Source: Elusimicrobiota bacterium (GTDB lineage: Bacteria; Elusimicrobiota; Elusimicrobia; Elusimicrobiales; Elusimicrobiaceae). Taken from it: DNA of 9,159 nt. Each line of letters starts with the position of its first letter. Positions within the stretch are counted from its first letter, which is position 1. A program made the translations under genes and the position numbers. Where the stretch lies: positions 1-9,159 of the forward strand of contig JAIRMX010000015.1 of the NCBI GenBank assembly GCA_031258375.1, given 5' to 3'. The notes under the pieces are model-generated. The model saw only the letters and a program-made list of their open reading frames with translations, was not told the origin of the DNA and did not search any database. Below are positions 6,543-9,159 of the stretch, one piece after another.

Positions 6543-6569
6543 TTGAATATATTTATAAGAAAACGGATT

Positions 6570-7427
6570 ATGAATTTTCAAGATATTATACACGAACTTC
6601 AGACGTATTGGAAAAAGCGGGGCTGCATTATAATACAGCCTTATGACTTGGAAAAGGGCGCGGGCACTTTTAACCCCGCGACGTTTTTCGGCTCGCTTAC
6701 AAGCAGACCGACAAACACGTGCTATGTCGAGCCGTGCCGCAGGCCTGCCGACGGCAGATACGGCGAAAATCCAAATAGACTAGGCAAATATTATCAGTTT
6801 CAGGTTATAATGAAACCCGCGCCGGCAAACATTCAAGAACTTTATTTAAATTCGCTTAAAGCCATAGGCCTTGATCCTAAGCTGCACGACGTGCGCTGGA
6901 TGGAGGACGATTGGCAGTCCCCGACGCTTGGAGCTGGCGGAGTTGGCTGGGAAATTTGGCTTGACGGAATGGAAATCACGCAGTTTACGTATTTCCAGAT
7001 AATGGCAGGCTACGCGCTTGAACCTATTACCGTTGAAATTACTTACGGCCTTGAACGTATTGCGATGTATTCCCAAAAAAAATCCAGCGTGATGGATATT
7101 ATGTGGAACGATACCGTCACATACGGCGGTCTTGTAAAAGAATCCGAGCGCCAGTTTTCGCATTATAATTTTGAAGAGGCAAACGCGGAGCATTTGCGCA
7201 GATATATAGCGGAAAACGAGGAAGAATGCAAAGCGTTGTGTAAAAAAGGCCTTTATCTGCCGGCTTATGACTGCGCTATGAAGGTATCCCATTATTTTAA
7301 CACGCTTGAGGCGCGCGGCGCAATTTCCGTAAGCGATCGCACGAATATAATTGCAAAAATCCGTTCTTTGGCAAAACTTTGCGCGGCCGAATATATAAAA
7401 GCCGCCGAACCTTCGGGGGAACGTTAA
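6570..7427 (+). CDS. glyQ: Glycyl-tRNA synthetase alpha subunit
   Basis: A 285-residue alpha chain of the heterotetrameric (alpha2beta2) bacterial glycyl-tRNA synthetase, which holds the class II catalytic core that activates glycine with ATP. The family sequence is clear throughout: QPYDLEKGAGTFNPATFF (23-40), RRPADGRYGENPNRLGKYYQ (57-76), NIQELYLNSLKAIGLDP (87-103), DDWQSPTLGAGGVGWEIWLD (113-132), GMEITQFTYFQ (133-143) and ITYGLERIAMY (157-167). The length is normal (E. coli GlyQ is slightly over 300). The ATG at 6570 is chosen because it matches the usual N-terminus (FQDIIHELQTYW) and follows the extended -10 element. The ribosome site is weak (CGGA, 4 bases upstream). The gene stops one base before glyS, so translational coupling should keep the two chains balanced. 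Confidence 0.98.
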   Translation: MNFQDIIHELQTYWKKRGCIIIQPYDLEKGAGTFNPATFFGSLTSRPTNTCYVEPCRRPADGRYGENPNRLGKYYQFQVIMKPAPANIQELYLNSLKAIGLDPKLHDVRWMEDDWQSPTLGAGGVGWEIWLDGMEITQFTYFQIMAGYALEPITVEITYGLERIAMYSQKKSSVMDIMWNDTVTYGGLVKESERQFSHYNFEEANAEHLRRYIAENEEECKALCKKGLYLPAYDCAMKVSHYFNTLEARGAISVSDRTNIIAKIRSLAKLCAAEYIKAAEPSGER

Positions 7428-7428
7428 A

Positions 7429-9159
7429 ATGAAAAATGCTTTGCTTGAGATTTTCTGCGAACATTTGCCCGCGCGTTTTTTGATTCCCGCGTTAAACCAA
7501 ATGAAGGATTTGGCGGCGCGTTTTCTAAACGAACGAAATTTAAAATTTGATTCTCTGCGCGTTTACGGAACTTTTCGCAGATTGGTTTTGGAAATTGACG
7601 GCCTTGCTGCTAAAGCCGAAGACATAGAAAAGGAAATTAAAGGCCCGCCTGCAAAATTATTAAAAGATTTTGCGGGAAATTACACGCCGCAAGCGTCCGG
7701 TTTTGCAGAAAAAAACGGACTTAAACCGCAGCAGCTTACAATTATTGAAACGGAAAAAGGCCCTTTTATTTACGCCGAAATTAAGATAAAAGGTTTGCCC
7801 GCCGAAAAAATTCTTCCGGAAATTTTTACTGAAATTATAAAAAATTTGACTTTTCCCAAAAGTATGCGCTGGGAAATCAGCGGGTTTAAATTCGCTCGGC
7901 CCGTGCGCGGTTTAATAGGTCTTTACGGAAATAAAATATTGCGTTTTGAAATTGCCGGCGTTAAAAGCGGGCGCAATACTTATCCCATAAGTTCTTTTGG
8001 CAAAAAGCCGATAAAAATTATTTCGCCTGAAAGTTATATTGAAACTTTACGCAATCAGCCCCAGCCGATTTTATCGGATATTGAGGAAAGAAAAAGGACT
8101 TTGATAAACGCCGTAAATTCGGCTTCTTCCAAACTTGGATATAAGGCCGATTTAGATGAAGATTTGGTAACGGAAAGCGTATCTTTTACGGAACATCCGG
8201 TGGTTCTCGCCGGCGATATGGATATAAAATTTTTAACTCTGCCTAAAGAACTTGTGACTACCGCGCTTAAAAAACAGCTTAAAATGTTTCCCGTGCTTGA
8301 CGAAAAGGGTATCTTGCAACCGCATTTTATCGCGCTGCGCGACGGCGTGTCCGTCAATAGCGAAGAAGTAAGAACGGGTTTTAAAAACGTTATGACCGCG
8401 CGGCTTACGGACGCGATTTTCTTTTTTGGAAACGATATTAAAGCCGGCATAAACGCGATGAAAGAAAAGCTTGCTTTGGTTAATTTTATTGACGGTATGG
8501 GCAATATGTTGCAAAAGACTGAGCGCGTTGAAAGTCTTGCCGCGTTTTTTGCGGAAAAATTAAATTTGACGCGGCAGACTCGGCAAGATATTCAAAAAGC
8601 GGCTTCGTTTTGCTACGCTGATTTGACAAGCAGCGTCGTTTACGAATTTCCAGAGCTTCAGGGTTATATGGGTTGCGTTTACGCGCAAAAAGCCGGTTTT
8701 AAAGAAGAAGTTTGCAAAGCAATGGGGGAATTTTATATGCCTTTGACGGCTTCTTCGCGGTTGCCGCAGACTTTGGAAGGAGCAATACTTTCTCTTGCAG
8801 GTAAAATCGATACGCTGGCGGCAAATTTCGCGGCGGGGCAAATTCCAACGGGTAGCGAAGACCCTTTTGCTTTACGCCGGCAGGCAATGGGGGCAGTCCG
8901 CATAATATTAGATAAAAAATTAAATATAACTTTACGGGAAATTATCGACGCCGCCTCAGCGGAGTTGCCGCCGGTTGAAAGCAGTCAAATCGGACGGCTG
9001 TATGATTTTATATGGCAGCGTTTTGCAAATATTCTAGAGGGGGAAGCTTTTGAGCAGGATGAAATTGCCGCAATAGAAAATCTTAATAATAAAACGCTTT
9101 GTGAAACATATACTATTATTAAAGCTTTACGCATTGCGCGCAAAGACGGTATGCTGGCG
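7429..9159 (+). CDS. glyS: Glycyl-tRNA synthetase beta subunit (3' end outside window)
   Basis: The frame is open for 577 codons from the ATG to the window end with no stop, about 84% of the usual length (E. coli GlyS is 689 residues). The C-terminal anticodon-binding part is therefore only partly present. The beta chain binds tRNA-Gly and is needed for activity with GlyQ. Recognisable family stretches in order are NALLEIFCEHLPARFL at the N-terminus, YGTFRRLVLEI, MRWEISGFKFARPVRGLIG, SFTEHPVVLAGD, LKMFPVLDEKGILQPHFIA, TARLTDAIFFFGND, LQGYMGCVYA, LAGKIDTLAANFAAG and SEDPFALRRQAMGAVRI. A GGGGGA ribosome site 8 bases before the ATG lies inside the end of glyQ. Codon use matches glyQ. There is no sign of damage; the cut is the window edge. 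Confidence 0.97.
   Translation, partial: MKNALLEIFCEHLPARFLIPALNQMKDLAARFLNERNLKFDSLRVYGTFRRLVLEIDGLAAKAEDIEKEIKGPPAKLLKDFAGNYTPQASGFAEKNGLKPQQLTIIETEKGPFIYAEIKIKGLPAEKILPEIFTEIIKNLTFPKSMRWEISGFKFARPVRGLIGLYGNKILRFEIAGVKSGRNTYPISSFGKKPIKIISPESYIETLRNQPQPILSDIEERKRTLINAVNSASSKLGYKADLDEDLVTESVSFTEHPVVLAGDMDIKFLTLPKELVTTALKKQLKMFPVLDEKGILQPHFIALRDGVSVNSEEVRTGFKNVMTARLTDAIFFFGNDIKAGINAMKEKLALVNFIDGMGNMLQKTERVESLAAFFAEKLNLTRQTRQDIQKAASFCYADLTSSVVYEFPELQGYMGCVYAQKAGFKEEVCKAMGEFYMPLTASSRLPQTLEGAILSLAGKIDTLAANFAAGQIPTGSEDPFALRRQAMGAVRIILDKKLNITLREIIDAASAELPPVESSQIGRLYDFIWQRFANILEGEAFEQDEIAAIENLNNKTLCETYTIIKALRIARKDGMLA

Noticed and set aside
6507..6569. Longer N-terminus for GlyQ from an ATG at 6507
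   Set aside because: The added 21 residues do not match GlyQ, and the TGCTATAAT promoter element lies inside them. The ATG at 6570 gives the usual GlyQ start.
6429..6569. T-box or other riboswitch controlling glyQS
   Set aside because: The leader after the likely start point is only about 21 nt, and no T-box sequence or specifier stem is visible.
8055..8887. Several minus-strand open frames of 62-149 codons opposite glyS
   Set aside because: They are shadows of the intact glyS frame, which matches GlyS motifs across its length; none has a ribosome site or recognisable domain.

Overview
The window looks like a chromosomal stretch of a Gram-negative-type (diderm) bacterium of moderate to low GC. 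The signs are a probable outer-membrane beta-barrel protein, a lipoprotein signal with a lipobox, and a glycyl-tRNA synthetase split into separate alpha and beta chains. My best guess is Elusimicrobiota or a similar host- or anoxia-associated lineage, from the overall feel of the proteins and codon use. That guess is weak and no marker in the window proves it.

Layout. (1) Positions 2-3001, plus strand: a tight four-gene run. It holds the C-terminal part of an outer-membrane beta-barrel-like protein, a soluble histidine kinase without a sensor domain, an unrecognised 164-residue helical protein, and an AI-2E/PerM-family membrane transporter. Gaps are 18 bp and 2 bp, then an 8-bp overlap, so these are probably co-transcribed. 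(2) Positions 3025-4710, minus strand, convergent with the first block: a PiT-family phosphate transporter and, upstream of it in transcription, its usual DUF47/PhoU-like partner. (3) Positions 4711-4982: a 272-bp AT-rich gap with two inverted repeats and a candidate promoter for the phosphate pair. (4) Positions 4983-6428, minus strand: a lipoprotein built almost wholly of ankyrin repeats. (5) Positions 6429-6569: a 141-bp divergent promoter region. (6) Positions 6570-9159, plus strand: glyQ and glyS, one bp apart, with glyS cut by the window end. The glyS frame stays open through 577 codons.

How the genes work together: DUF47 plus PiT form a low-affinity phosphate uptake unit. GlyQ plus GlyS form the alpha2beta2 glycyl-tRNA synthetase. 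The first block could be a small envelope or signalling unit in which the 164-residue protein partners the sensorless kinase, but that is inference. The ankyrin lipoprotein stands alone between housekeeping genes.

No clearly new system is visible. The best leads are the kinase/unknown-protein/transporter operon, the long and regular ankyrin lipoprotein, and the palindrome-containing leader in front of the phosphate operon.
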